The position numbers were made by a program, and so were the translations under genes. From NCBI GenBank assembly GCA_030490835.1, contig CM059977.1:10444765-10508764 (forward strand): 64,000 nucleotides of DNA, in the 5' to 3' direction. Shown in pieces: positions 26,384-37,072 of the stretch. Source of the DNA: Annona cherimola (taxonomy: Eukaryota; Streptophyta; Magnoliopsida; Magnoliales; Annonaceae). The first letter of the stretch is position 1; each line of letters begins with the position of its first letter. The notes beneath the pieces were generated by a model that saw only the letters and a list, made by a program, of their open reading frames with translations, had not been told where the DNA came from and did not search any database.

Positions 26384-26790
26384 GGGTTTTTCCCAAATAT
26401 ACTCACTATGTTTGACCATAATTCTAAACATACAAAATATGTTTTCATTTAATCCAAAAAATCTCTATTCTATAAAAAAATTTTAATTAAATTTTTTTAA
26501 ATGCCTAAAATACCCTATATTATAAAGTAATAAATGATAAAATAAAATAGAAAGAAAATGATAATGGGGCCATCAATGAGTTATAACATTCAATTTTTTC
26601 AATCTCATCCTAAATTTGAAAGATACGTTTATAATTTTACATAATAACTAACGATGTTAACTTACGAAATCAATATTTTTGGAATTAAATGCAAACATAC
26701 TGATTATATTTGGGATTTTTGAAAATATTGTAGATATATCTTTGATTAAAGTCAAAAGTCAAACACGGTAGGTGTATTTGGGAAAGTTTA
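26384..26790. mobile_element. Inverted-repeat element, family D, copy 1
   Basis: The left arm GGGTTTTTCCCAAATATACT with CTATGTTTGACC is matched inversely on the right by GTCAAACACGGTAGGTGTAT with TTGGGAAAG. A further inner pair (ATTAAATGCAAACATACTGA) occurs at 26680-26700. About 407 bp, non-coding. Confidence 0.65.
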
Positions 26791-26989
26791 TATGTAAATT
26801 AAACAAGTTTTTATATTTTAAAAAATATAGTTTATATCTTTAAAAGTATAATATATTTTGTAAAAGAGATGTTAAAAGATATGTTAAATATATATTAATA
26901 ATTTGGGTTGATTGTGGTATTTGAATCTTAGAACTTTGTTTACTCTAATTACATCGAGTATCTTTTTTATTCGAAATTTACCGTATTTT

Positions 26990-27125
26990 GAAAATGAACC
27001 GCTTACCGTGAAGTAGAAGCGGTCCGGTCCGGTTGGCATGCGGTTTTCGCTGTTTGCATAGAATTGTTGAAAATCGGTTCATTCATTGGTTGGACCATCC
27101 GCGGTTCGGTTCGCATATTCGAGAA
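26990..27125. repeat. CCGGTT-rich remnant
   Basis: It contains CGGTCCGGTCCGGTTGG and CCGCGGTTCGGTTCGCAT, resembling the interior of the 177-bp element at 20.9 kb. No clean termini. Confidence 0.35.
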
Positions 27126-27234
27126 CGCGTACATCCCAATATGCAATTAAATAATCTTAATAGGTGAATACATGAGATTCATGAGATTTACGTGTTGCAC
27201 GTGCGTGAGTCGGTGGCAAACGTACGCCAGTCGT

Positions 27235-27800
27235 TTGGAAGAGGTGGCAACTCATAACGGAGAACGGCTTTCGGTGGAAACTGGGTTCCATCTGGATAGG
27301 AACTACTTTAAAAAGCTAGCTTTTTGATTTTTTTCAAGAATCCAACCACACATACCATTTAAAATATGATTTTGATCGTTCATAATGAAATTAATACAAA
27401 TATAGTTGTGATAATTAAAAAAATGATATAATGATATTAATGGTGTATAAATTTTTAGATTATAAATAATATACAAAATAAGATTTTATGATCTGAAACG
27501 TTATATACGTGTATTTGGTTCAGATGTGTCTAAAATGTCTTTTTTTTTTTTTGAATTTTGCGAAAGTATTGTATACTAATTTTTATTTGCTAAATATGTA
27601 AATTTTATGGTTTTTACATATTTAAAGTCATAATAACATCTGATTTTATTAATTTTCATTATGAACAGTCAAAATCATATTCTAGATAATATGTGTGGTT
27701 AGATTTTTGAAACAAAATAAAAAATCAGTCAAAATCAGTTCCTAAGAGGTGGTGGGAACTCGAAGCCGTTCTCGTAAACGGATGAGCGGTCGTTAAAAAT
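27235..27800. mobile_element. Foldback element of about 560 bp
   Basis: The outer arms contain GGAGAACGGCTTTCGG (left) and GAAGCCGTTCTC (right, inverted). The next layer is TAGGAACTAC and AGTTCCTAA; the inner arms are CCAACCACACATACCATTTAA and its partner ATGTGTGGTTAGATTTTTGA. ATATGATTTTGATCGTTCATAATG also pairs with CATTATGAACAGTCAAAATC. The symmetry runs over about 180 bp per side. No ORF inside. Confidence 0.7.
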
Positions 27801-27821
27801 TCCGCAGTATTTTGCGCTCCG

Positions 27822-28016
27822 ATGAGAAGAAACCTTGTCAAATCGCGAGAAATAGCGGCTCATCCGCAGCGAATCTTGCTGCTCGCACGGAGATTGATGG
27901 CCGGAATCGGGTCGCTCCGTCTCCCAAAAATCCACGAGTACGTGGACCCCGATAATCTGCTTTCGTATTTAATGATCGAAGCCGTTTTCTCGTCGTTTTG
28001 GCTGCAGACGGTGTAG
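27822..28016 (+). CDS. Unrecognised 64-codon ORF in a CpG-rich island
   Basis: An ATG-started frame whose second half (MAGIGSLRLPKIHEYVDPDN) has ordinary protein composition. It is CpG-rich compared with its surroundings. A longer frame is open on the opposite strand (27838-28203), so coding sense is uncertain. I recognise no family. It may be a short gene, an exon fragment carried by the neighbouring foldback, or an accident of base composition. Confidence 0.2.
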   Translation: MRRNLVKSREIAAHPQRILLLARRLMAGIGSLRLPKIHEYVDPDNLLSYLMIEAVFSSFWLQTV

Positions 28017-28257
28017 TGCGGCGCATCGAGGAGACCTGGACCAAATTCGGAGACCGATCCACACTTCTCATCACTCTCCTATATTTGGTTTTTGTTTTGG
28101 TTGGGGACTTCATTCCTAAAACCCACTGCTTAGAAGAGTAGAAACAGCAATTCCTTTCTACGATTGCCACTTGAGCATATGGACTGCACGGCTTGTCTCC
28201 CATGCTTCCCTACTCTTCAGTTTTCAATTCAGGATATTTCTATAGGTTCAACCATTT

Positions 28258-28555
28258 AGGTCTTGATTAGGAGGATACAATTGAATGGAATAGGATATGA
28301 ATGAAATGTGCTTTTCTATTTTGAAAATATTTTTTCTCTTTCCCAATATAATATTTCATTTCTCAATTTATAGGAAAATTACTTTTTCTATTCCTAATAC
28401 TACTTTATTTTTTGGGTAAGTCCTAATGCTACTTTTTCATTATACATATTTATCATTTTCCAATACACAACATCTCTTCATCCAAATCTTCTCACCCTTT
28501 TATTTTTTTTTATCTCGTTCCACTTCCATCCAATCCTATCATCCAAATAGGACCT
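28258..28555. mobile_element. 298-bp MITE, family E
   Basis: Inverted ends: AGGTCTTGATTAGGAGGATA at the left, and on the other strand AGGTCCTATTTGGATGATAG at the right, followed by ATTG(A/G)ATGGAA in both. The interior is T/C-rich. It resembles T-rich stretches at 35.17-35.34 kb. No coding. Confidence 0.7.
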
Positions 28556-28639
28556 ACCGTGGAAAAAGGTATCAGGATTTTATAGGTTGTCTGAAAATGG
28601 AGACCCCACATCTCTCAAGTCCACCGCATTTACTGCTAA

Positions 28640-28735
28640 TTTAATTGGGCCGGTGAAATGTCGGTTATGAATAAAAAATGTAGAGTGACTTATTGGGGCC
28701 AACAAAATGTCAATTACGAATAAGAAATTTATAAG
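28640..28735. repeat. Diverged tandem repeat of about 50 bp
   Basis: TTGGGCCGGTGAAATGTCGG...GAATAAAAAA and TTGGGGCCAACAAAATGTCA...GAATAAGAAA are two diverged head-to-tail copies. Confidence 0.55.
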
Positions 28736-28839
28736 TGGTTATTTATTTAGGGAACCAGGCAAATCGGATATATATAACCATAACTTCTTAGTGGAATATT
28801 GTCTCTGCATTCAACATAGACAATTAGCATTATCGAGCC

Positions 28840-28905
28840 CAAGCACATAGCGTAATTGGTGTTCATGTCTGACCTTAGTGCCTGCGGTCATAAGTTGGAC
28901 TCCGA
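28840..28905 (+). mobile_element. Possible tRNA-derived SINE head
   Basis: It shows an A-box-like TAGCGTAATTGG and, 40 bases on, a B-box-like AGTTGGACTCC. It has the spacing of an RNA polymerase III internal promoter but no complete cloverleaf. I infer a SINE or old tRNA pseudogene; the 3' end was not identified. Confidence 0.35.
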
Positions 28906-31900
28906 GAGAAGCTTTGTCTTGTATTTAGAAGCATTGTTTTTTACTACTACTGCATGAGTGTTATTCTTCAATTGTGCAAAAAAGTTAGACAAATTAGTTG
29001 GGATGCTTGATTGTTTTATATATAACAAAAAGAGATATGGTAAAATATAATAAAAAAAAGAGATATGGTAAAATATAATTTCAAAATGGAACAAAGAAAA
29101 AAAATCAACATCATCTTTTTCAACAAGTTGGTAAGGGCTTTTTGAGGATAACCCAGAGTTACATTTTGCAATCTTTACACTTCCGAAACCTTGAACGTTG
29201 TTGATGACTCTTCGCATGACACATACGCACCTTTTCTTCAACTTTTAACGGAACCACTTCTTCTCTAACAAACAGGCTGACCTTATAAAGCGAAACTCTT
29301 GATCATTGCTGGCGTATCATGGCTATAAGCATTTTCAAAATATACTAATGGCAACATGCATAGAGATTTCGGAAGGATGCGTGGACAACTTTATAAAGGC
29401 AAGAAGCTTATTAGGCAACGGAATAGCAAACTCATCAGCGACATAGAAATTGAAATTAATGATGCAGACGAGTGCAGCCCACTAAGGCACTAACACCACT
29501 TAGTTCGACAAAAAAAATGCAAGCAAACACGAGTAATTGATAAGGTAGCAATCGATTTCCTAGCATAATTGATTTTTAAAAAAATTCCTAGCATAATTAA
29601 ACCTCAATAGTTTAGCGGACACATGGGTCCAATCCAAAAGAGGTCCATAAGATAATCCCTCATTGAGTTTCGGAACATTGGTATCGAGCGGTATGTTGGT
29701 CCTTTCTAAAAATGATATGATGCGGCTGGATTGTATTTGGCATCAGACTGTATTAAACTGTGTCGACTGGAATTCTTTTAACATCAAAAGATATGAAATT
29801 TTTGTATTAAATTTAGAAAATTAAGAAATATAAAAATATATAATTACTTAACATTTCGTCTATATATAAGATTTTGTATCGGTCCATTTTTTTAATAAGT
29901 AGTTGTCCACAATCAAAGTATGTAATAGGAATTTTATATAAAAAGAGAAATCTTAAAGAAGATAGATAAACTCATTAACAATTCAACATACATTACATAT
30001 AGTGAACCATTAAAGTAAAAAACATAAAATAAATTATAAATTCATTAATCACAATTTCACAACTTATATATATTTCCATGAACGCAAGGTAAACCTACAA
30101 AAGTTGATGTTCATGGGGTTTTCAAGTTTATTAATGATACTTTAAATTTTTGTAGATTAAAATTTTTATTTTTTTACTTAAATTGCAAGAAAACCAATTT
30201 TATTATTATAAAAAAAAATCATGTAAATTATAAAAAATTTCTTTTATTTTTATAATAATTTTCAAATTTTGCAGATTTTTGAAAAATAAAAAATAATGCA
30301 AACGTTTACCTGGTTGCAAGAAAAAATAATAGATAGTAATGTAAAAATGAGTACAGAGGAAGGTAGAAGAGTTTTGAAAAAAGACAACATCAATTTATCT
30401 AATATTTGAATCCATGACACTGATATGAATTTCACACGTTCCAATTGGAAACATATTTTATAGATCTTTTTTACAACTCAATCAATCGTCCCAACTTTTT
30501 TTTTCCCCAATTTTTGCTCCAAGAATAATACTTGTACTTGAATTTAGGGGACACAGCTCTTAGCGAAATGGGAGACGAAATACTCTTGACCGAGGATTGA
30601 AGAACCGAGGCTAGGACTAACTATACACGAACTAATTTTTTCCGGCTTTGTGATTGGACACAATCCACTCAAATACTCAGATGGGCCATGGCTCCTCTAA
30701 CGCATTAGTGTTCAAAGGTTTTTGAAAAGTTGGAGTTGATATTCCCAACTAGCATTTATCACCACCGGGAAGTGGTCAGATTCCATTAAATTGCCACTAA
30801 TAAGATTTACAGCAAATTTGCCATTCACAGCACCAGCTTATCTATTTCTCTCAATAGCTGCGTTATTTGCTAAACTTCATCAAAATCAGTACCATTATCT
30901 CTTTATTTTAATTTAATCATCTTACGTTTGAGATCCTTCCATTCCACTGATCGATGCCTCAATGGATCCCTGTAACTATTAAATTATTTTAATTTATTAA
31001 TATTAATTGATTAAAATCCGCATGGGTCTTTTGATTGAGATGATTTTTGAACACTAATTAGCCAATTAAAGTAAGCCATGATAAGGTCTACGGCCCGCTT
31101 AAACTTTGTTAAATCATCAAATGTGAGGGCTAAGAGCCTAAGACAAGCAAATTACGGTTAGTGAAATTGGTGGCCTTAAATCAAAAAGTCATAAAAAAAA
31201 AGGTTGATTTTTTTTAATATTTGTACAATGTAACAATTGCTATTACAATCAACAATATTCACAATTCTCACATCATACAGGAACATTTCTAAAAGAGCCT
31301 CATATATGGGAGAAATCTCATAAAAAAGCCTCACACAGGTGAGACATAATACTCATCCACACACGCATACGGGACGACAGGTTTCAAAGCCTGATATACC
31401 CATTGCGGGCAAATTGGAAAGGAGAAAAGAAAAAAAGATACTTTCTTTTGCTTTTTCACATAGTCATTATATAATTATAATATCTATTACAACTTTTTTA
31501 TTTCTGTTACTAATCATTATCCCATTCATTTGAAAGAGTTGTTCACCAAATTTAAGTAGATATACTAAACTGTTGTCCTGCTATAAAAATTTATAGAAAA
31601 TTTTATCTATATTGAATTAATAATATGGAGGGCGTGGGTTGTTGATGTCTATTCGTGGGTCTCTGCAGTTAGTGACATTATTAATCCTAACTATGCGTCA
31701 AATTAACATTGCATTCATATTTGGGAACTTAAGATATTTTCATGCCACAAAGCTGAGCCAGAAATTGGTGATTATCCAAGTGAAAATGCTTCCTCCTGGG
31801 GAGACAGTGCTTGAAATAAAAAGGAGCTTTCAATATGATTTAGGATAAGGAAGACGAATCGTAGACATCGTGAAAAAAGGTGAGTTGAGCATACAAACAA

Positions 31901-32084
31901 ATGCCTTTTACTGCACTTGGCATGCATACATGCAAGATCAAGAAGAAGCCAAAAAAGTCCATCTGTTAACTTGAACAATGACAATAGGGCTGTGAATCGT
32001 TTTTGTTTTTTATTGATAGCAGCCAGATTTTTTCATTCTGTTGGACAGCATAACAATTTTTTATATTACAATCAAGCTCTTATG
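28906..32084. other. Gene-poor spacer
   Basis: AT-rich; no convincing ORF on either strand. Contains a duplicated AAAAGAGATATGGTAAAATATAA at about 29028-29080. Confidence 0.4.
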
Positions 32085-33100
32085 TAGAGGTGCAACTTAG
32101 GCTAGGCTCAAAAATAAACCCAGCCCGCCGAATCAGAATTGAAACAATATTAAAACTACTTGTTGTAGAACTCGGGCCCAATTTTTCATGTTCAGCTCGA
32201 ATCCAAATTGAAAAGAAGTTGAACCCAGATTGAGCTAAATGTGAATTTGATGAACCCGAACCCAAATTATATATAACACATATATTTTATATTTATTTTA
32301 TACTCCATATAAATCTAGTTCCATTTCCCTCATATATATTATATATTATTTTATATCATATATAAACATTATTTCTCTTTAAGTTAAATTATATAATATA
32401 ATATTTTTATATTTTCCTTTAAGGAAAAAAAGTTTGGTTTAGTGGTAGTTTCAAAACAAAAAAAATGAAAATTATTTTTAGAACTTAAGATGTTTTATTT
32501 GGTGCTTTAACTTAACTACTTATGTAGAATGTTATCATTTAGTCATTTCAATATGATATTAGTACTTAGATATTTATTTTACTTAAAATAAATTTATTGT
32601 AATTTATTTGACTTAATACTATGATTATTGAATATTTTTTATTATGATTGACATTATAAGATTTTTCTTATAATTAGATATTAATGTTTATGTATATGTT
32701 TATGATATTAGTATTAAATTGCATAATAGGAAAATAATGTACCTTTTTATTTTCTAAAACGGGTCACTACTCTACTTTTTTTTAAAGAAATGACTATTAA
32801 TCTACTTAATATAAAAAGAATGTTTAAATAAGATTTTTCTTCTTTACATTCTTAAACACTCTTGAATTTTTACTTGAAATTATAAAAATATTATTTTTAA
32901 TTTTTTTAATAATAGATTTAAAGTCGAATAAGTATAAGATAAATAACAAATATATAAAATAAATTCAACCCGAATTCTAGCTCGAAATTCAATCCGATCT
33001 CGAATTTTAAAAATAGGGTTAGAATTTAAGTTTATAAATAGAGTTAGGGTTGAAGTTTTAGAAATAAGGTTAGAGTTAAGGTTGAGGTGAATCCGAGTCT
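32085..33100. repeat. Degenerate repeat with CCCGAACCC- and TTAGGGTT-type blocks
   Basis: It opens with TAGAGGTGCAACTTAGGC and has CAGCCCGCC, ACTCGGGCCCAA and GAACCCGAACCC on one side, and CAACCCGAATTC and (A)TAGGGTTAGA blocks at 32965-33090 on the other. Such blocks occur in hAT-like plant repeats. Boundaries uncertain. Confidence 0.35.
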
Positions 33101-33189
33101 TATGCATACGAAGATAAAAAATTCGCCATCTATTCTCATAGAGGTCAAGCTCATAACCACCGGGCATTACCATTGGAGCACCCATCTGG

Positions 33190-34366
33190 AGGCCACAGTA
33201 GAGCTGTGAATTTTATTTTATTTTATTTTATTTTATTATTATTATTTTTTATATATAAAGCTGTGAATTTAGATGGATGGGAAACAGGAACATAAAATTT
33301 TAGAGCGTGTTTGGCCAAACTTCATATCAATATTTTTCTACGAAAAGATAAAGTAGTTTTACATTTGTATTTAGCAAAATAAGATGACACGTGTACGGAA
33401 GTGCTACCTCATGTTAAAATGGAAAAATTGAAATGGATAACTTCCACATCTAAGCTGTCAAATGACATGAGATACGAAGTGAGGTCTGCCTCTCTAAGCT
33501 AAAAAGAAGGAAAATAGATAAAATAATATCTAAACCAATTATAAGGGTTAATTTCAAACACAGCCACAAATTTTACTATTATTTTTAGATATGATTACAC
33601 AGTTATAAAAGTGAAAAATATGATATACACTTTGACCATAATTCTTTATAAGTTCAAAATGAAATCCTCTTTATTTTTAATATTTTAATAATTGACGAAA
33701 ATCGACATTGTAAATTATATTTAACATCATTATATTATTATAAAAACTCTCTTCTTTGTTTAGTATTACTATGGATGAGTCTCATTTACAAATGTATAAA
33801 ATTAACATAATAAAATTTTAATATTAAATATTAATTTTAAATTAATATTTTTAATATTTAAACTATCTAAAATTTTATTTCTATGTGAATAAATAATTTT
33901 ATAAAATATTATTATTTTCTAATATATACATAAATGTATACAAACATTTTTCTAATTTATAGATGAACATACCTATTTTTAAGCAAATGTAAGGGCATGC
34001 ACCTATTTAATTTGGATGAAACTTCATCTCTTAATCAAATAAATTATGCGAAACAAAAAAAATGTATTCGATTTTGGATAACCTATTCAAATTAAGGGCT
34101 GTCACATGGAGCGGAGGCCGTATGTGAAATACTCCCTGCTTTAGTCTTTTCTCCCTCCCGCACTCTTTTTATCAATGGTCAAAAGTCTAAAATTACTAAG
34201 TAAATGAATCGAAATGTTGCGATTCATTGTCATGATCAGAAGATCTCCAACTGCGATTTTTTTTTATTGAATAGAAATGACTGTTTAAGCACACAAATTC
34301 ATGCACCCCCTAATTCCGAATCTGTTTGCATGGAATGCATGCAGGTCTGCCCCCGGCAAATTTACT
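33190..34366. other. Gene-poor spacer
   Basis: Contains a TTTTA repeat at about 33210-33237 and a GTGTTTGGCC block at 33305 like the end of family A. No gene recognised. Confidence 0.4.
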
Positions 34367-34367
34367 T

Positions 34368-34574
34368 AGTGTATTTGTTTAATGGAAAATGGAAAATGGA
34401 AAATGAGAATGAAATGCATGTAATTGGAGTAGAGTGGAATTAAAAAATAAATAGGGTAGTTTATAAAAAAAACATGAGAAAATGATTAGAATATAAAAGT
34501 AAAAATGGAAAAAATTAAGAAAGTTAGACGTTGACTTTTATATTCTCATTTATTTTCCTTAAAACAAATACACT
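34368..34574. mobile_element. 207-bp MITE
   Basis: The left end AGTGTATTTGTTTAATGGAA and the right end (other strand) AGTGTATTTGTTTTAAGGAA are nearly identical inverted repeats. They are followed by AAAATG(A)GAAT and AAATGAGAAT. The left inner part has a triplicated GGAAAAT. The interior is A-rich and non-coding. Confidence 0.8.
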
Positions 34575-34748
34575 CTTAATCTTCTATATCCCAGCAATTT
34601 CATATGGTTGTTCTGGCATGTGCCTAAATCTTTGGATATATATATATAATTATATATATATATATATATATATATGTGCTCATAGAAATTATGTGTCATA
34701 TGACTATGAAATTTAGTAATTATTTGAACTTTTTTAGTATTTTTAAAT

Positions 34749-35132
34749 TTTTGAAAAGGGTAATTTTAAATATACTTACAACTTTTGCCTTTAATTTTAA
34801 ATATATCCGTTAAATGTGAAATCTTTTATATATATTCACTAAGAAGTAAGAATGCCCTAAATATCTAATACACTACAAACAATCATTGTTGGTTAGAAGA
34901 TCATGTAGAACGAAAATGACGAATATATCATAAACTAGGGCTTGCTTTGAAGCTTCATTAAAGGTATGTTTATCATTTCCTCTCTACATTGACATATTCT
35001 AATAGACATCGATTGTGTTGAGTGTATTTGATATTCAGTGCATTCTTAGTAAGTGCATATGAAATATTTATAGTTAGTGAGTATGTTTAAAATTAAGGGC
35101 AAAAGTTATGAGTATACCCATTTTGAAAATTA
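34749..35132. mobile_element. Inverted-repeat element, family D-like, copy 2
   Basis: The left arm is GGGTAATTTTAAATATACTT, then ACAACTTTTGCC. Its inverse on the right is GGCAAAAGTTATGAGTATAC, then CCATTTTGAAAATT. About 384 bp. The interior has TAATGCCC and TTCACTAAG blocks mirrored by CTTAGTAAGTGCAT. No coding. Confidence 0.75.
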
Positions 35133-36640
35133 TAAAAGTCTGATGGGATGATCTTAGAATTAAATTTCTCATTTTTCAAGGAAATACTTTTTCCATTCCC
35201 AAAAATAATATACTCTTTTTCCGTTTACAAAACAACTTTTCCTAATCTCAACATACTTTTATAATTCTCAATGTACTTTCATCTCAAATTCTTATTCTAA
35301 TTTCATTTTCATCTTATCCTAATCCCATCCAAGCTCTTAAAGCATTAATAAAGTGAATATTGATATAAGTGACTATTTTTGTTGGGAAACATTATCTTTT
35401 TCTGCCCATAAAATTGGATGATTTATATGCGACCACGTATTCTCATCTTCTAAGCACGAAATGATCACATCTACAAATACGATGCACACTTACGGCGTGT
35501 ATGCCTCTTTATAAGAGATGGGTTCAACTTCAACCCCACTCGGGAGAGACCATCCACCGAAGGGCGCGAAATCGAAGACTAATGCCATCTCCCAACACTA
35601 AAAAAAAAAACCCTTCGTGGAATATTAAAATATATGAATAAAAGTGTCATCAACGTCAAAGAATCTATTTATATTTGCCTTCCCATCTTTTTGCAATGTT
35701 ATAATTTTTTTACCCCCACTAATAAACTTTATTTTGTAGAAAACAGCGTAACGCCAATGTTAACGTGATTTTGCTGGTCACCTAACGATTAGAGCCGCAT
35801 TATTCATGGTATTTTAGATGGCGCTCAATCTAATTTGGCTGCCATTGGGTTATTTAGTTTAATCGATCAAAATTTGATATTTGTGAGAACGAGAATAAGA
35901 ATAGGGATGTAGTAGATATGATAAGAGTAAAATAGATTTAAAGTAAAAATAGATAGGAAAATCATAAAAAAATATAAGAAAATAATTAAAATATATAGGT
36001 AAAAAAACGAAAAAGGTAAAAGTAATTAGGTAATTAATATGTTGACTTTTTAGTATTTTCCATTTATATGATCGTTTGGATGCCTAGGCAGTTGATGAAG
36101 GTGTGTAAAATAGAGCGAGTGAGAAATTTAAGATTTAAATATCGGGCAGAGAGATTAAGTTCATTACTTTGTTCCTAAAATATACTTTCATCAAATTTTC
36201 TGATGATCTAAGTTGAGTAACATATAAGAAAAGAAACACTGACAACTTGGAAGTGTCTTTTGTAAACAAAATTTATGAGCAAGGTATTTTACAAAATCAA
36301 TAACTATAAGTGAAAATTACAAAATTAGTAAAAAAGTATGGATGCATGTGCAAATAAATCATCTCAACAGAGCATCGGCAAAACAGAGTAGACTTCAGTC
36401 AAAGAACAAAAACCCCAACGCAAAGTACAACCTAAATAGCCCAAAGATCTAGGTGTTGGGAAGTAGTTTATGAAATTGTGGAAAAGATGGTGGAAGATGG
36501 CGGAGGAGGGTTCGGGGACCTCGTAAAAAGCCCAAGAAACCGAGGGATGACTGTAAGGGTAGGTAAAGCGGGTGCGTGTGAGCTGTGCTCTAACGGAGAA
36601 CGGGCGATGCAGTAAAAAAGTAAAAACGGGTGATTTTTGA
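35133..36640. other. Gene-poor spacer before the nucleotidyltransferase gene
   Basis: Two diverged MITE-like stretches (about 35160-35340 and 35885-36095) resemble family E and the 34.4-kb element. No gene recognised. Confidence 0.4.
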
Positions 36641-36648
36641 TGTAGCCG

Positions 36649-36652
<4 letters not shown>

Positions 36653-36689
<37 letters not shown>
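36653..36689 (+). repeat. (GA)n microsatellite in the leader or promoter
   Basis: About 18 GA units roughly 390 bases before the nucleotidyltransferase start. GA/CT tracts are frequent in plant core promoters and leaders, so this may mark the transcription start area. Confidence 0.8.
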
Positions 36690-36694
<5 letters not shown>

Positions 36695-37072
36695 TTTGGG
36701 TTTTTTTTTGGTTCTGCAAAAGCGTTTTGCAACAACAAAATCAGAAGATTTCTAAAACAAAAACAGAAGCTCGGGAATCAAATCACTCCCAAAAGCCTCA
36801 CTTTGTCATCGGAGCAAGACCGGATCTTTTCCGGCGCCAGCTCTGTTTCCGCCTATCTGTAACGATCGAATTCTCCCAAAATTTCCGACCGCCGATCGGT
36901 TCTAGTCGTTTCCTGCAATGGCTGTGGCCGCCCCAAATGGCCATTTGCTTTGAATATGATGCTATCTAGTTCCTCGCTCTGGCTGCAGCCTGAATCTTTT
37001 TGATTGGAGGATATCATCCCTCTGTGTGTTCTTTGTCTTTGAGTAGTTGAAAGATTCCGGCTTTCCGATTGC
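36690..37072 (+). promoter_or_regulatory. Probable 5' leader of the nucleotidyltransferase gene
   Basis: Base composition rises to near 50% GC from about 36760 and stays so into the first exon. This suggests transcribed leader. Short upstream ATGs occur (for example at 36727 and 36919), which could temper translation. Confidence 0.45.

Noticed and set aside
26215..26448. 77-codon minus-strand ORF
   Set aside because: Composition (Ile, Lys, Asn, Phe) is what AT-rich DNA gives by chance; it also overlaps an inverted-repeat element.
29028..29080. Direct repeat as possible CRISPR-like array
   Set aside because: Only two copies with no regular spacers, in plant nuclear DNA.
36364..36738. 124-codon minus-strand ORF before the nucleotidyltransferase
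   Set aside because: Its LSLSLS stretch is only the translated GA microsatellite, and the rest has no family character.
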